6,445 nucleotides of DNA from CAZYWA01 sp964650975 [NCBI: uncultured bacterium] (lineage in GTDB: Bacteria; JADJOY01): NCBI GenBank assembly GCA_964650975.1, contig CAZYWA010000463.1, positions 1 to 6,445 of the forward strand, written 5' to 3'. Every line of letters starts with the position of its first letter. The stretch's first letter is position 1. Positions 1 to 6,113 of this stretch are shown piece by piece. The position numbers were made by a program, and so were the translations under genes. Under the pieces are notes generated by a model. The model was not told where the DNA came from, made no database searches, and saw nothing but the letters and a program-made list of their open reading frames with translations.

Positions 1-1142
1 CCCACCCGTCGCAGCAGGTCGGCGCGCGCGGCCGGTAGCCAGCGGTAGCCCTCGAGCCCACCGCGGCGCTCGATCGCGTCGACCAAGAGCAGCGCATGCT
101 CGGGACCGTCGACGAACGACACCGCGACCGCGTGGTTGAGCTCGACCACCGGTCCCGGCGCGATGCGCATCAGGACGCCGTAAAGCGCCGCGATCTGCCG
201 CCAGTCGGTGTCACAGGCGCGCTTCGCCTGGGCGTGCAACGCGGCGATCGCGGCCTGGATTCCGTAGGGACCGACGGGTGAGCTGCCGAGCGCGGCGGCG
301 ACGCGCGTCAGACCCTCGGCGATCTGCGCCTGGTTCCAGCGCGAGCGGTCCTGCTCGTCGAGCAGCACCAGATCGCCGGTCTCGTTGATGCGGGTGTCGC
401 GCCGCGAGTCGTGAAGCAGCATCAGTGCCAGCAGGGCGTTGGCCTCGGCGCGCTGCGGCAGCAGCTCGACCACCAGCCGCGCCAGCCGGATCGCCTCCGC
501 GCACAGCTCGCGCCGCACCAGCTCCTCGCCCGCAGTCGCCGCGTATCCTTCGTTGAACACCAGGTAGATGACCGCGAGCACTCCGCCGAGACGCTCCTCG
601 AGCGCCTCCGCTTCCGGCACCGCGTAGGGAATTCCCGCGGCGCGGATCTTGGCCTTGGCGCGCACCAGCCGCTGGGCGAGGGTCGGCGCCGGCACCAGGA
701 ACGCGCGCGCGATCTCGTCGGTGGTGAGCCCGCACACCGTGCGCAGTGTCAGCGCCACCCGCGTCTCGAGAGCGAGCGCGGGGTGGCAGCACGTGAAGAT
801 GAGCCGCAGACGGTCGTCCACCACGCTCGCCTCCTCGCCGAGGTCCGGGTCTGGTTCGACCGCGACCTCGACGGCCTCGTGGCTCATGCGCTGCCGGCGG
901 CGCAGCTGATCGATCGCCTTGTGGCGCGCGGTGCCGATCAGCCACGAGCGCGGATTGAAGGGGATGCCGTCCTCGGGCCAGCGCTCGAGCGCCACCCGGA
1001 CGGCGTCCTGGAGCGCCTCCTCGGCGACGTCGAAGTCGCCCAAGAGGCGGATCAAGGTCGCGAGCACCGCGCGCGATTCGACGCGGTAGACGCGCTCGAC
1101 CGCGTCGCGGTGCCCGCTGGCCTCGACGGGCGACGACGTCAC
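1..1142 (-). CDS. ECF42-type RNA polymerase sigma factor with DUF6596/TPR-like C-terminal extension, 3' end outside window
   Basis: This encodes an alternative sigma factor that directs RNA polymerase to its own promoter class. 380 codons are visible and the C-terminus is cut by the window edge; relatives are roughly 400-420 residues, so little is missing. Sigma region 2 covers about residues 15-85 ([14 protein letters not shown], then [20 protein letters not shown]). Region 4 covers about 108-170 ([32 protein letters not shown]). The signature YLVFNEGY of the DUF6596 segment lies at 193-200, followed by a helical TPR-like tail, which in ECF42 proteins is reported to be needed for activity. 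No anti-sigma factor gene is visible, which fits the family. The GTG start overlaps the stop of the upstream DGPF gene (GTGA), implying translational coupling. Family assignment is firm; the target genes are inferred. Confidence 0.93.
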   Translation of the reverse strand, partial: MTSSPVEASGHRDAVERVYRVESRAVLATLIRLLGDFDVAEEALQDAVRVALERWPEDGIPFNPRSWLIGTARHKAIDQLRRRQRMSHEAVEVAVEPDPDLGEEASVVDDRLRLIFTCCHPALALETRVALTLRTVCGLTTDEIARAFLVPAPTLAQRLVRAKAKIRAAGIPYAVPEAEALEERLGGVLAVIYLVFNEGYAATAGEELVRRELCAEAIRLARLVVELLPQRAEANALLALMLLHDSRRDTRINETGDLVLLDEQDRSRWNQAQIAEGLTRVAAALGSSPVGPYGIQAAIAALHAQAKRACDTDWRQIAALYGVLMRIAPGPVVELNHAVAVSFVDGPEHALLLVDAIERRGGLEGYRWLPAARADLLRRV

Positions 1143-1489
1143 GGCCGCAGGAACACCGGCCGCACCTCGACGCTGCCGTGACGGGCGCCCGGAAGCCGGG
1201 CGGCGATCCCCATCGCTTCGTCGAGGTCCTTGGCCTCGATCAGGTAGTAGCCGCCGAGCTGTTCCTTGGTCTCGGCGAACGGGCCGTCGGTGGCCTGCAT
1301 CTGGCCGTCGCGCACCCGCACGGTGGTGGCCGTCGAAACCGGCTGCAGCCGGTCGCCGGCCTTGAAGTGGCCCGAGCGCGCGATGTCCTCGGTGAACGTG
1401 CGGTACTCGCGCATCCATTTCTCCTGGTCGGCCGCGGACATCCCGTCCCAGCCCTTCTCGTCGCTGTAGATCAGCAGCATGTATTGCAC
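1139..1489 (-). CDS. DGPF/YCII-related domain protein, partner of the ECF42 sigma factor
   Basis: This is a 116-residue single-domain YCII-related (DGPF) protein. It opens [11 protein letters not shown], carries the name-giving DGPF motif at 68-71 followed by [15 protein letters not shown], and ends with the typical [10 protein letters not shown]. The length matches the family. I chose the GTG at 1489 because GGGAG lies 6 nt upstream and the protein then starts exactly at the conserved first strand; a longer open frame reaches 1576 but its extra residues look non-coding. DGPF proteins are small ferredoxin-like-fold proteins of unknown biochemical role, typically encoded next to ECF42 sigma factors and transcribed by them. 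Here the gene is first in that operon and its TGA overlaps the sigma GTG. A sensing or enzymatic role connected to the sigma factor is inference. Confidence 0.92.
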   Translation of the reverse strand: MQYMLLIYSDEKGWDGMSAADQEKWMREYRTFTEDIARSGHFKAGDRLQPVSTATTVRVRDGQMQATDGPFAETKEQLGGYYLIEAKDLDEAMGIAARLPGARHGSVEVRPVFLRP

Positions 1490-1495
1490 GGTGGA

Positions 1496-1500
1496 CTCCC
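1496..1500 (-). promoter_or_regulatory. Ribosome binding site of the DGPF gene
   Basis: GGGAG on the minus strand, 6 nt before the GTG at 1489. It supports this start over in-frame upstream candidates. Confidence 0.7.
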
Positions 1501-1547
1501 TTTCCGGTGGGTGGTGAGCGGATCGGACGGTTCCGACCTCACGGGGT

Positions 1548-1574
1548 AGTCGAACGAGCCTCCCCGGAATCGAC
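1548..1574 (+). promoter_or_regulatory. Mirror-image ECF42-like promoter facing the HDOD gene (tentative)
   Basis: Read on the plus strand, the same segment gives AGTCGA (1548-1553), a 17-nt spacer and CGAC (1571-1574). The -35-like box differs from TGTCGA only at its first base. A transcript would begin near 1581-1583, about 36 nt before the ATG at 1619. No other convincing plus-strand promoter is seen in 1490-1618. The match may simply follow from the palindromic nature of the region. Confidence 0.3.
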
Positions 1575-1575
1575 A
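1549..1575 (-). promoter_or_regulatory. Putative ECF42-dependent promoter of the DGPF-sigma operon
   Basis: On the minus strand TGTCGA (1575-1570) is followed by a 17-nt spacer and CGAC (1552-1549). As I recall the published ECF42 promoter pattern, it is TGTCGA in the -35 region and CGA or CGT/C-like bases in the -10 region; both elements and the spacing fit. Transcription would begin near 1540, leaving a leader of about 50 nt to the GTG at 1489. This predicts positive autoregulation of the sigma factor together with its DGPF partner. Confidence 0.65.
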
Positions 1576-1618
1576 ACCTGGGTAGTCGCCTGGCTCAAGT
1601 CTCGCGCGCTTCCGGCCG

Positions 1619-2602
1619 ATGGATCCGGTACAGGCCCAGGATGCGCACCACGGGTGGGTGAACATGGCGCTCGACACGATCCCCCGCATGCGACGGAGTC
1701 ACGAGGCGCCGTCGCGGACTCCGGACGACGACCTGCCCCGCGAGGAGGCGCAGCGGACGTTGCGTGCGCGTCTCGCCTCGGACGTGGCCGAAGGCCACAT
1801 CGAGCCGCCGCTGCTCCCCAGCGTGGCGCTCGAGCTGATGCGCCTCACCAGCACGGGTGCGGCGGACCCGCGTGACCTCGCGGCGCTCATCGAGCGCGAC
1901 CAGATGATCGCCGCTAAGCTCTTGCGCGCCGCCAACTCGGCGATGTTCGCGGCCTCGCGCGAGATCACCAGCCTGGGCGGGGCGGTGAACCGGCTCGGCG
2001 TGCTGGGCGTGCGTGACGTGGTGCTGGCGATCGCGCTCAAAGGCATCGTGGTTCGCGACGAGCCTTACCACCGCATCATGGTGCGGCTCTGGGAGCACGC
2101 GCTCGCGTGCGCCGCGATCTCGAAGCTGGTGGCAGGTCTGGCGCGCGTCCCGACCGAGGAGGCGTTCTTGGCCGGGCTGCTCCACGACATCGGCAAGCCC
2201 ACGCTCTTGATCTCGCTCATGACCATGAACCAGGAGACGGGCGGCGACCTCCGCGACGTCGGCCGCGCGATGTTTCGCATCGAGGCGCTGATCGACGAGT
2301 TCCACACCGCCGCGGGAACGCTGGTGGCCGAGCGCTGGCTGCTTCCCACGCAGTGTCGGCTGGCGATCGCGCATCACCACGCGCCCAACGCCTCGCGGAT
2401 CGTGCGCGTGGTCCACGTGGCGGACGAGACCTCCCGGGCACTCACCGCGGAGCGCGAGGAAGGTGCCTGGCCGGCGATGACCGAGGACCGGATTCGCGCC
2501 GCGCTCGAGCACGCTTGCCTGGCGCTCTCGCAACGCGAGTTCGAGACGCTCTTGATCCGCGCCGACAAGGCGCGCGAAGACGCCGTCCAGGCCTTCGCCT
2601 GA
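1619..2602 (+). CDS. HDOD domain-containing signalling protein
   Basis: A cytosolic 327-residue HDOD protein without signal peptide or membrane segment. The N-terminal HDOD signature is clear: LPSVALELMRL (66-76), DLAALIERD (86-94), AAKLLRAANSAMF (98-110), then the AVNRLG segment (122-127). The HD part follows, with LWEHAL (H160), LLHDIGK (H189, D190), EFHTAAG (H229), AHHH (252-254) and VHVADE (D269). HDOD proteins are usually regulatory or scaffold-like and linked to second-messenger, motility or stress signalling; here the ligand positions of a catalytic HD fold look retained. The start is uncertain: ATG 1619 has no good Shine-Dalgarno, while in-frame ATG 1664 is preceded by GGTGGGTG; the domain begins well after both. 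The gene stands alone, divergent from the DGPF-sigma pair and convergent with UbiA. No attached output domain is present. Confidence 0.9.
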   Translation: MDPVQAQDAHHGWVNMALDTIPRMRRSHEAPSRTPDDDLPREEAQRTLRARLASDVAEGHIEPPLLPSVALELMRLTSTGAADPRDLAALIERDQMIAAKLLRAANSAMFAASREITSLGGAVNRLGVLGVRDVVLAIALKGIVVRDEPYHRIMVRLWEHALACAAISKLVAGLARVPTEEAFLAGLLHDIGKPTLLISLMTMNQETGGDLRDVGRAMFRIEALIDEFHTAAGTLVAERWLLPTQCRLAIAHHHAPNASRIVRVVHVADETSRALTAEREEGAWPAMTEDRIRAALEHACLALSQREFETLLIRADKAREDAVQAFA

Positions 2603-2627
2603 GACGCCGGACCAGCCGCGCCGCGAG

Positions 2628-3560
2628 TCACGCGCGGTAAGCGAGCGCGATTCCCAGCTGGAAGACCAGCATCAAGAGGTACATCTGCTTCCACGATGCG
2701 TGGTTGCCGGAGGCCGCGTCGATGGCGTGTGGCGCGCGCACCATGCCGTTGGTCACCTCCCAGCCCCACACCGCGAGCGTGAAGCCGAGCAAACAAAGCG
2801 TGGCGCGGTTGCCCAGCAAGAGCCCGCTGATGCTGCCCAGCGGTAGCAGCAAGAACGGCCACACGAAGGCGGGGCGAATGCGGCGGATCGTGTCGTCGAT
2901 CCCGTAGCGGACGGCGAGCGTCCGGAAGCCGGCGGCTCGATCGCCGTCGACGTCACCGAAATCCTTGGTCGAGGCCGCTCCCGAGAGGAAGAGCGCCAGC
3001 ACCGATCCCAGCCACCACGGGTCGATCGCGCGCAGGCTCGCGACCGTCGACCAGCCCGCGGCCGTGAGCAGCAAGCCGCGCGAGGTGGCGATGGTGAGGT
3101 TCGCGAGCCAGCCGAAGCGCTTGAACCGGAAGGGCGGCGCCGAGTAGACGACGGTGCAAAGTGCGCCTCCCGCCACCACCGCGAACGTCGCGCGGCCCAG
3201 GAGCGCCGCGATTCCGAGCGCCATCGCGTAGCCCAGCACGGAAAACACCAGCGCGCCCGGCACCGAGATCCGTCCCGACGGAACCGGCCGCGCGGGCTTG
3301 TTGATGCGGTCGGCCGCCAGGTCGGTGACCTGGTTGAGCGCGTTCGACGCCGCGTTGAGGATCGCCGCCGCCAGGGCCCCCAGCAGCACGCGCTGACCGC
3401 TCGGCCCCGAGGTCACCGCGAGGGCGCCGTGCTCGACGGCGCCGGTGGCGGCGATCCCGACCGTGATCATGCCCAGCGCGGGAGCCAGCAGCGTGAACGG
3501 CCGCGTGAGCTCCACCCACGCCCGCGCCTTGCGAAAGGCGCGGCGAACCACGCCGGCCAT
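2628..3560 (-). CDS. UbiA-family prenyltransferase
   Basis: An integral inner-membrane enzyme of 310 residues that transfers a polyprenyl chain from its diphosphate to an acceptor. The first Asp-rich motif is N76-QVT-D80-LAA-D84, followed by NKPARPVPSG (87-96). The second is KDFGDVDGDRAAGFRT (199-214). Both bind Mg-diphosphate, and both are intact. Many hydrophobic stretches (for example 58-75, 101-140, 152-172, 182-196, 233-262, 290-308) fit the usual nine-helix bundle. The style resembles the (digeranyl)geranylglyceryl-phosphate synthase/chlorophyll synthase/4-hydroxybenzoate transferase superfamily, but acceptor and chain length cannot be assigned. The ATG shares its A with the TGA of the radical SAM gene (TGATG), so the two are translationally coupled. 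The frame stays open upstream through the radical SAM gene, but that part is a high-GC shadow. Confidence 0.93.
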   Translation of the reverse strand: MAGVVRRAFRKARAWVELTRPFTLLAPALGMITVGIAATGAVEHGALAVTSGPSGQRVLLGALAAAILNAASNALNQVTDLAADRINKPARPVPSGRISVPGALVFSVLGYAMALGIAALLGRATFAVVAGGALCTVVYSAPPFRFKRFGWLANLTIATSRGLLLTAAGWSTVASLRAIDPWWLGSVLALFLSGAASTKDFGDVDGDRAAGFRTLAVRYGIDDTIRRIRPAFVWPFLLLPLGSISGLLLGNRATLCLLGFTLAVWGWEVTNGMVRAPHAIDAASGNHASWKQMYLLMLVFQLGIALAYRA

Positions 3561-5011
3561 CAGGCCGTCGCGAGGCGGGGCAAGTCCAGGATCACCGCGG
3601 CGCCGCGCGCCATCTCGGTCAGCTTGATCGAGCGCACCCGCACCAGGTGATGAAACAGCATCTTGGGGTTCGCGTAGAACTGGAAGAGCGCTCGCTTCTG
3701 GAGCTTGATGAGTTTCTCGTTGGTGAGCGCCGGCGCGATGTAGATCGGCACGTTCTGCTTGGTCGGGTAGCTGGTGAAGCGCTCCCAGATGTTCTCGTCT
3801 TCCGCGAAGCCCGTCTCGACCCAGTCGCCGAGACCGTTCAAGAGCGCGTAGTCGTCGGTGCCGGGGTAGGGCACGAACACCGTGAACTTCGCGAAGTCGA
3901 TGCCGGTCTTGCACGCGAAGTCGATGGTGCGCTGGATGCGCTCGGGCGTGTCGTGCGGCATGCCGATCATGAAGAACCCGATGACCTGGATGCCGGCCTT
4001 GCGGCTCCAGGTGGCGGCGTCGCGGGCGCGCTGCAGCGAGAAGTTCTTCTTGATGCTGTCGAGCACGTTCTCGTCGCCGGTCTCGAAGCCGTACATCACG
4101 CGCCGGCAGCCCGACTCGTACATCGCTTCGAGCAGCTCGGGGTCGACGTTGTCGACGCGGGTCTCGGTGACCCACACGACCTTCTTGTGGAGCCCGCGGC
4201 GCACCATCTCGTGGCAGAACGCCATTCCCTCTTTTCGCGTGATCGGGAAGATGGGATCCGTGAACGACACCTGGCGGTAGCCGAGCGAGCCGTGCAGCCA
4301 CTCGATCTCGTCGACCAGGCTCATCGCGCTGCGAACCCGGCGCTTGTGGCCCATGATCTTGAGACTGCAGAACGTGCAGGCGTACGGACAACCGCGTGAG
4401 CCGTTGATCAGCGTCCCGGGCTCCTGCACGCGAGCGAACGCGAAGATGCGGTAGCCGTCGGTGGGAAAGAGGTGCCACGCGGGGCGCGGCAGCGAGTCCA
4501 TGTCCGCCACGAACGGGCGCGTGGGAGTGCGCAGCACCTGGCCGTCGCGCAGGAAGCTGATGCCCTGGACCTCGGCTAGATCGGTGCCGCGCTCCAGCGC
4601 GTTCGCCAGCTCCACCGCCGTGATCTCGCCTTCGCCGTGAACCACCACGTCGGCGAGACCGCGTTCCAAGATCGTCTTGTAGAAGATGTCGGCGTGGATG
4701 TTGCCCATCACGATGGGCACGCCGGGAAGCGTCTTCCGCACCGCCCGCGACGTGCGGAAATTCGCGGCGGCGGAGGGAGTGACCGCGGAGAGCCCGACCA
4801 TGTCGGGCTTCACCCGCTTGAGCGTCTCCTCGAGCCGCGCCGGATCGCCGCGATCGGCGACCTGGTCGTAGAAGACGACTTCGTGGCCACCGGCCTCCAG
4901 CGCCCCCGCGACGTACGCGATGGCGATGGGCGGCATCGGCTCCAGGAATGAGGAATACGCGCCTGCCGTCGAGGACGGCGGGTTGTAGGCGTCGATCAGT
5001 AATGTTTTCAA
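3560..5011 (-). CDS. B12-binding-domain radical SAM protein
   Basis: A 483-residue enzyme with an N-terminal cobalamin-binding-type Rossmann domain (about 1-165) and a radical SAM barrel (about 195-400). The first domain starts KTLLIDAYNPP and contains GNIHADIF (103-110) and VHGEGE (124-129), the usual landmarks of this class. The [4Fe-4S]/SAM motif is C208-x3-C212-x2-C215 (GCPYACTFC). Downstream landmarks are GFETGDENVL (308-317), GFFMIGMPHDT (345-355) and PYPGT (381-385). It belongs to the BchE-like/P-methylase-like class, whose members do methylations, cyclisations and C-C bond formation on lipids, pigments and antibiotics. The substrate is not readable; coupling to the UbiA gene suggests a prenylated lipid or quinone. 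The start is TTG at 5011: no other start codon lies in frame upstream, the protein opens as expected, and no clear Shine-Dalgarno is present. Confidence 0.93.
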   Translation of the reverse strand: MKTLLIDAYNPPSSTAGAYSSFLEPMPPIAIAYVAGALEAGGHEVVFYDQVADRGDPARLEETLKRVKPDMVGLSAVTPSAAANFRTSRAVRKTLPGVPIVMGNIHADIFYKTILERGLADVVVHGEGEITAVELANALERGTDLAEVQGISFLRDGQVLRTPTRPFVADMDSLPRPAWHLFPTDGYRIFAFARVQEPGTLINGSRGCPYACTFCSLKIMGHKRRVRSAMSLVDEIEWLHGSLGYRQVSFTDPIFPITRKEGMAFCHEMVRRGLHKKVVWVTETRVDNVDPELLEAMYESGCRRVMYGFETGDENVLDSIKKNFSLQRARDAATWSRKAGIQVIGFFMIGMPHDTPERIQRTIDFACKTGIDFAKFTVFVPYPGTDDYALLNGLGDWVETGFAEDENIWERFTSYPTKQNVPIYIAPALTNEKLIKLQKRALFQFYANPKMLFHHLVRVRSIKLTEMARGAAVILDLPRLATA

Positions 5012-5052
5012 GCGGAGGCGTGCCCGTTGGGCTTCGCGTGGCGGGTGCCGCG

Positions 5053-5082
5053 ATTGTCCAATTCGGCGGAGAGGGGTGTCAA
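5053..5082 (-). promoter_or_regulatory. Putative sigma70-type promoter of the radical SAM-UbiA pair
   Basis: TTGACA (5082-5077, perfect -35 consensus) is followed by an 18-nt spacer and GACAAT (5058-5053, 4 of 6 to TATAAT). The start point would be near 5046, giving a leader of about 35 nt to the TTG at 5011. The -35 box overlaps the TGA stop of the lipoprotein gene (5081-5079), so the enzyme pair could be expressed independently of it. Confidence 0.5.
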
Positions 5083-5918
5083 GCGTGAGGAGGGGGCGGT
5101 GCCCCCGGCGTGGCCGGCTTGGGGGGCGCCGCAGGCTCGGGAAGCTTGGTCCGGCCGGTCTCGGTCCACCAGCTTTCCCAGCGCATCACGGCGCGACGCC
5201 GGTTGTCCTCGTCGCCACTCGGATCGAATCCCAGGTCCTCGCCGGTGACCCGGTTGAGGGCGATCGACGCCGAGATCCGGATGTCGGGCCGCTGGTCCGC
5301 CAGGCGACGGATCAAGTAGGGCACCAGGTCGTGGTCGAAGGGCTTGGGAGGAGTCAGGATCGGACCCCAGCGGATCTGGCGGATCCGGTCCTCCTCGAGG
5401 GCCTGGAAGAGCACCGGCACGGTCTCGGCGTCGCGATGGCGGCCGATGGCCTCTGAGGCCACCCGCACGACGCCGGCGTCGCTGTCGCCGAGTGCGTGGA
5501 TGAACTCGTCCTGCTCGCGATGGTCGCCCACCTCCGCCAGCACTTCCATCATGAAGTAGCGGGTGTCCGGGACCGGGTCGGCGAGCTCGGGAGTCACCAG
5601 CGGGACGATGCTGCGGCCCATGTGAGCGAGCTTCACCACCTCGTTGGGCAGGCGCTCGGCCTCGCCGTCGGTGGTCTGCACCATCTGGCGCCGTGCCATG
5701 TGCAGGTTGGCGAGCAGGATCTTCGCCTGCGCCTCGACCGTGTCGCCGCGGTTGGGCGCGCGAGCGCGCGCCTCGGCGAGCGCCTGCTCGAGCGAGGGTC
5801 GCTTCGCCTCACCTGCCTTCGCGGGGTCGTCGTCGCGATTGCAGCCCGGTGCTGCCGTCAGCAGCGCCACCCCAAGCAGCACCCGCCAAGGGCCGGTCGA
5901 TGGGCAGGATCGGTTCAC
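5079..5918 (-). CDS. HEAT-repeat lipoprotein of unknown function
   Basis: A 279-residue predicted lipoprotein. A short hydrophobic stretch (residues 12-22) leads to a lipobox-like APG-C26; the proline at -2 is atypical, so lipidation is likely but not certain. After a charged linker come HEAT-like helical pairs at about 96-225 (for example VPDTRYFMMEVLAEVGD, GVVRVASEAIGRHRD, PDIRISASIALNRVTG), which form a protein-binding solenoid. The folded part ends in GFDPSGDEDNRRRAVMRWES followed by WW, a closing pattern I know from other bacterial HEAT proteins. A proline-rich tail (PPKPATPGAPPPPHA) ends the chain. The start is the GTG at 5918; no clear Shine-Dalgarno precedes it. It lies 67 nt upstream of the radical SAM gene on the same strand, but a promoter in the gap makes a functional link uncertain. 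Confidence 0.82.
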   Translation of the reverse strand: MNRSCPSTGPWRVLLGVALLTAAPGCNRDDDPAKAGEAKRPSLEQALAEARARAPNRGDTVEAQAKILLANLHMARRQMVQTTDGEAERLPNEVVKLAHMGRSIVPLVTPELADPVPDTRYFMMEVLAEVGDHREQDEFIHALGDSDAGVVRVASEAIGRHRDAETVPVLFQALEEDRIRQIRWGPILTPPKPFDHDLVPYLIRRLADQRPDIRISASIALNRVTGEDLGFDPSGDEDNRRRAVMRWESWWTETGRTKLPEPAAPPKPATPGAPPPPHA

Positions 5919-5952
5919 GGCTGCGGCTCGGCGTTCTCGCAGGGGGGCCTAA

Positions 5953-5982
5953 CGTGTACCGGATCGGCACCGTCCGGGACAA
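5953..5982 (-). promoter_or_regulatory. Weak promoter candidate for the HEAT lipoprotein, with an inverted repeat in its spacer
   Basis: On the minus strand TTGTCC (5982-5977) is separated by 18 nt from TACACG (5958-5953). The spacer is filled by an inverted repeat, CCGGA (5959-5963) and TCCGG (5973-5977), with CGG/CCG pairing inside it. Such placement would suit an operator, but both boxes match consensus only in part. Confidence 0.25.
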
Positions 5983-6058
5983 GCGCCGGCCGCGGGAGGA
6001 TTCGTGCAAACCCTCGTTACCAAATGGGTTCCCGGCCGGGTCCAAGTCGACGCGTCGA

Positions 6059-6088
6059 TTGACTTTCGCGCCCGAAGGGATGTACGAC
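6059..6088 (+). promoter_or_regulatory. Promoter candidate for the FadL-type gene
   Basis: TTGACT (6059-6064) is one base off the -35 consensus. TACGAC (6083-6088), 18 nt downstream, is a poor -10. If real, the transcript would start near 6095 and have a very short leader that still includes the GGAGG ribosome binding site. Confidence 0.3.
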
Positions 6089-6103
6089 AAGGCAACTTTC
6101 GCC

Positions 6104-6108
6104 GGAGG
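6104..6108 (+). promoter_or_regulatory. Ribosome binding site deciding the TTG start of the FadL-type gene
   Basis: GGAGG, 5 nt before TTG 6114. It is the strongest Shine-Dalgarno sequence in the window and selects a start that gives a complete signal peptide. Confidence 0.75.
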
Positions 6109-6113
6109 CCGAC

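Larger units (their letters stand above)
1544..1588. repeat. Three copies of GGTwGTCG in the divergent intergenic region
   Basis: GGTAGTCGA (1545-1553, plus) and GGTTGTCGA (1578-1570, minus) form a 9-bp inverted repeat with one mismatch. A third copy, GGTAGTCG, lies at 1581-1588 on the plus strand; with its leading G it repeats 1544-1552 exactly, 36 bp apart. The first two copies coincide with the promoter elements described here. They could equally be a binding site for a dimeric regulator. Confidence 0.6.
5919..6113. other. Divergent intergenic region between the lipoprotein and FadL-type genes
   Basis: 195 bp that must hold promoters in both directions. Besides the candidate boxes listed separately it contains a perfect 10-bp palindrome, CCCGGCCGGG (6031-6040). 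No RNA gene or riboswitch structure was recognised. Confidence 0.6.

Noticed and set aside
211-945. 244-residue minus-strand open frame inside the sigma factor gene
   Set aside because: Low-complexity Arg/Ala/Gly sequence in a frame shifted from the sigma factor, which shows clear conserved motifs over the same stretch.
1490-1577. N-terminal extension of the DGPF protein back to 1576
   Set aside because: The extra residues are not family-like, cross the promoter elements, and a good Shine-Dalgarno precedes the GTG at 1489.
1595-2533. 312-residue minus-strand open frame opposite the HDOD gene
   Set aside because: Antisense shadow: Arg/His/Gln-rich without recognisable domains, while the plus strand encodes a clear HDOD protein.
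2603-2640. Possible bidirectional terminator between the convergent HDOD and UbiA genes
   Set aside because: Only a weak 5-bp stem (CCGCG/CGCGG) without a T-run is visible, partly inside the UbiA coding end; not enough to call.
3647-4399. 250-residue plus-strand open frame opposite the radical SAM gene
   Set aside because: Antisense shadow caused by high GC at third codon positions; no domain or start signal.
3561-4478. Long open frame that would fuse an Arg/His-rich region to the N-terminus of the UbiA protein
   Set aside because: It is antiphase to the well-supported radical SAM gene on the same strand, has no family resemblance, and the UbiA protein starts naturally at the TGATG overlap.
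6031-6040. CCCGGCCGGG palindrome as an operator
   Set aside because: Perfect but very short and GC-only; expected by chance in this composition.
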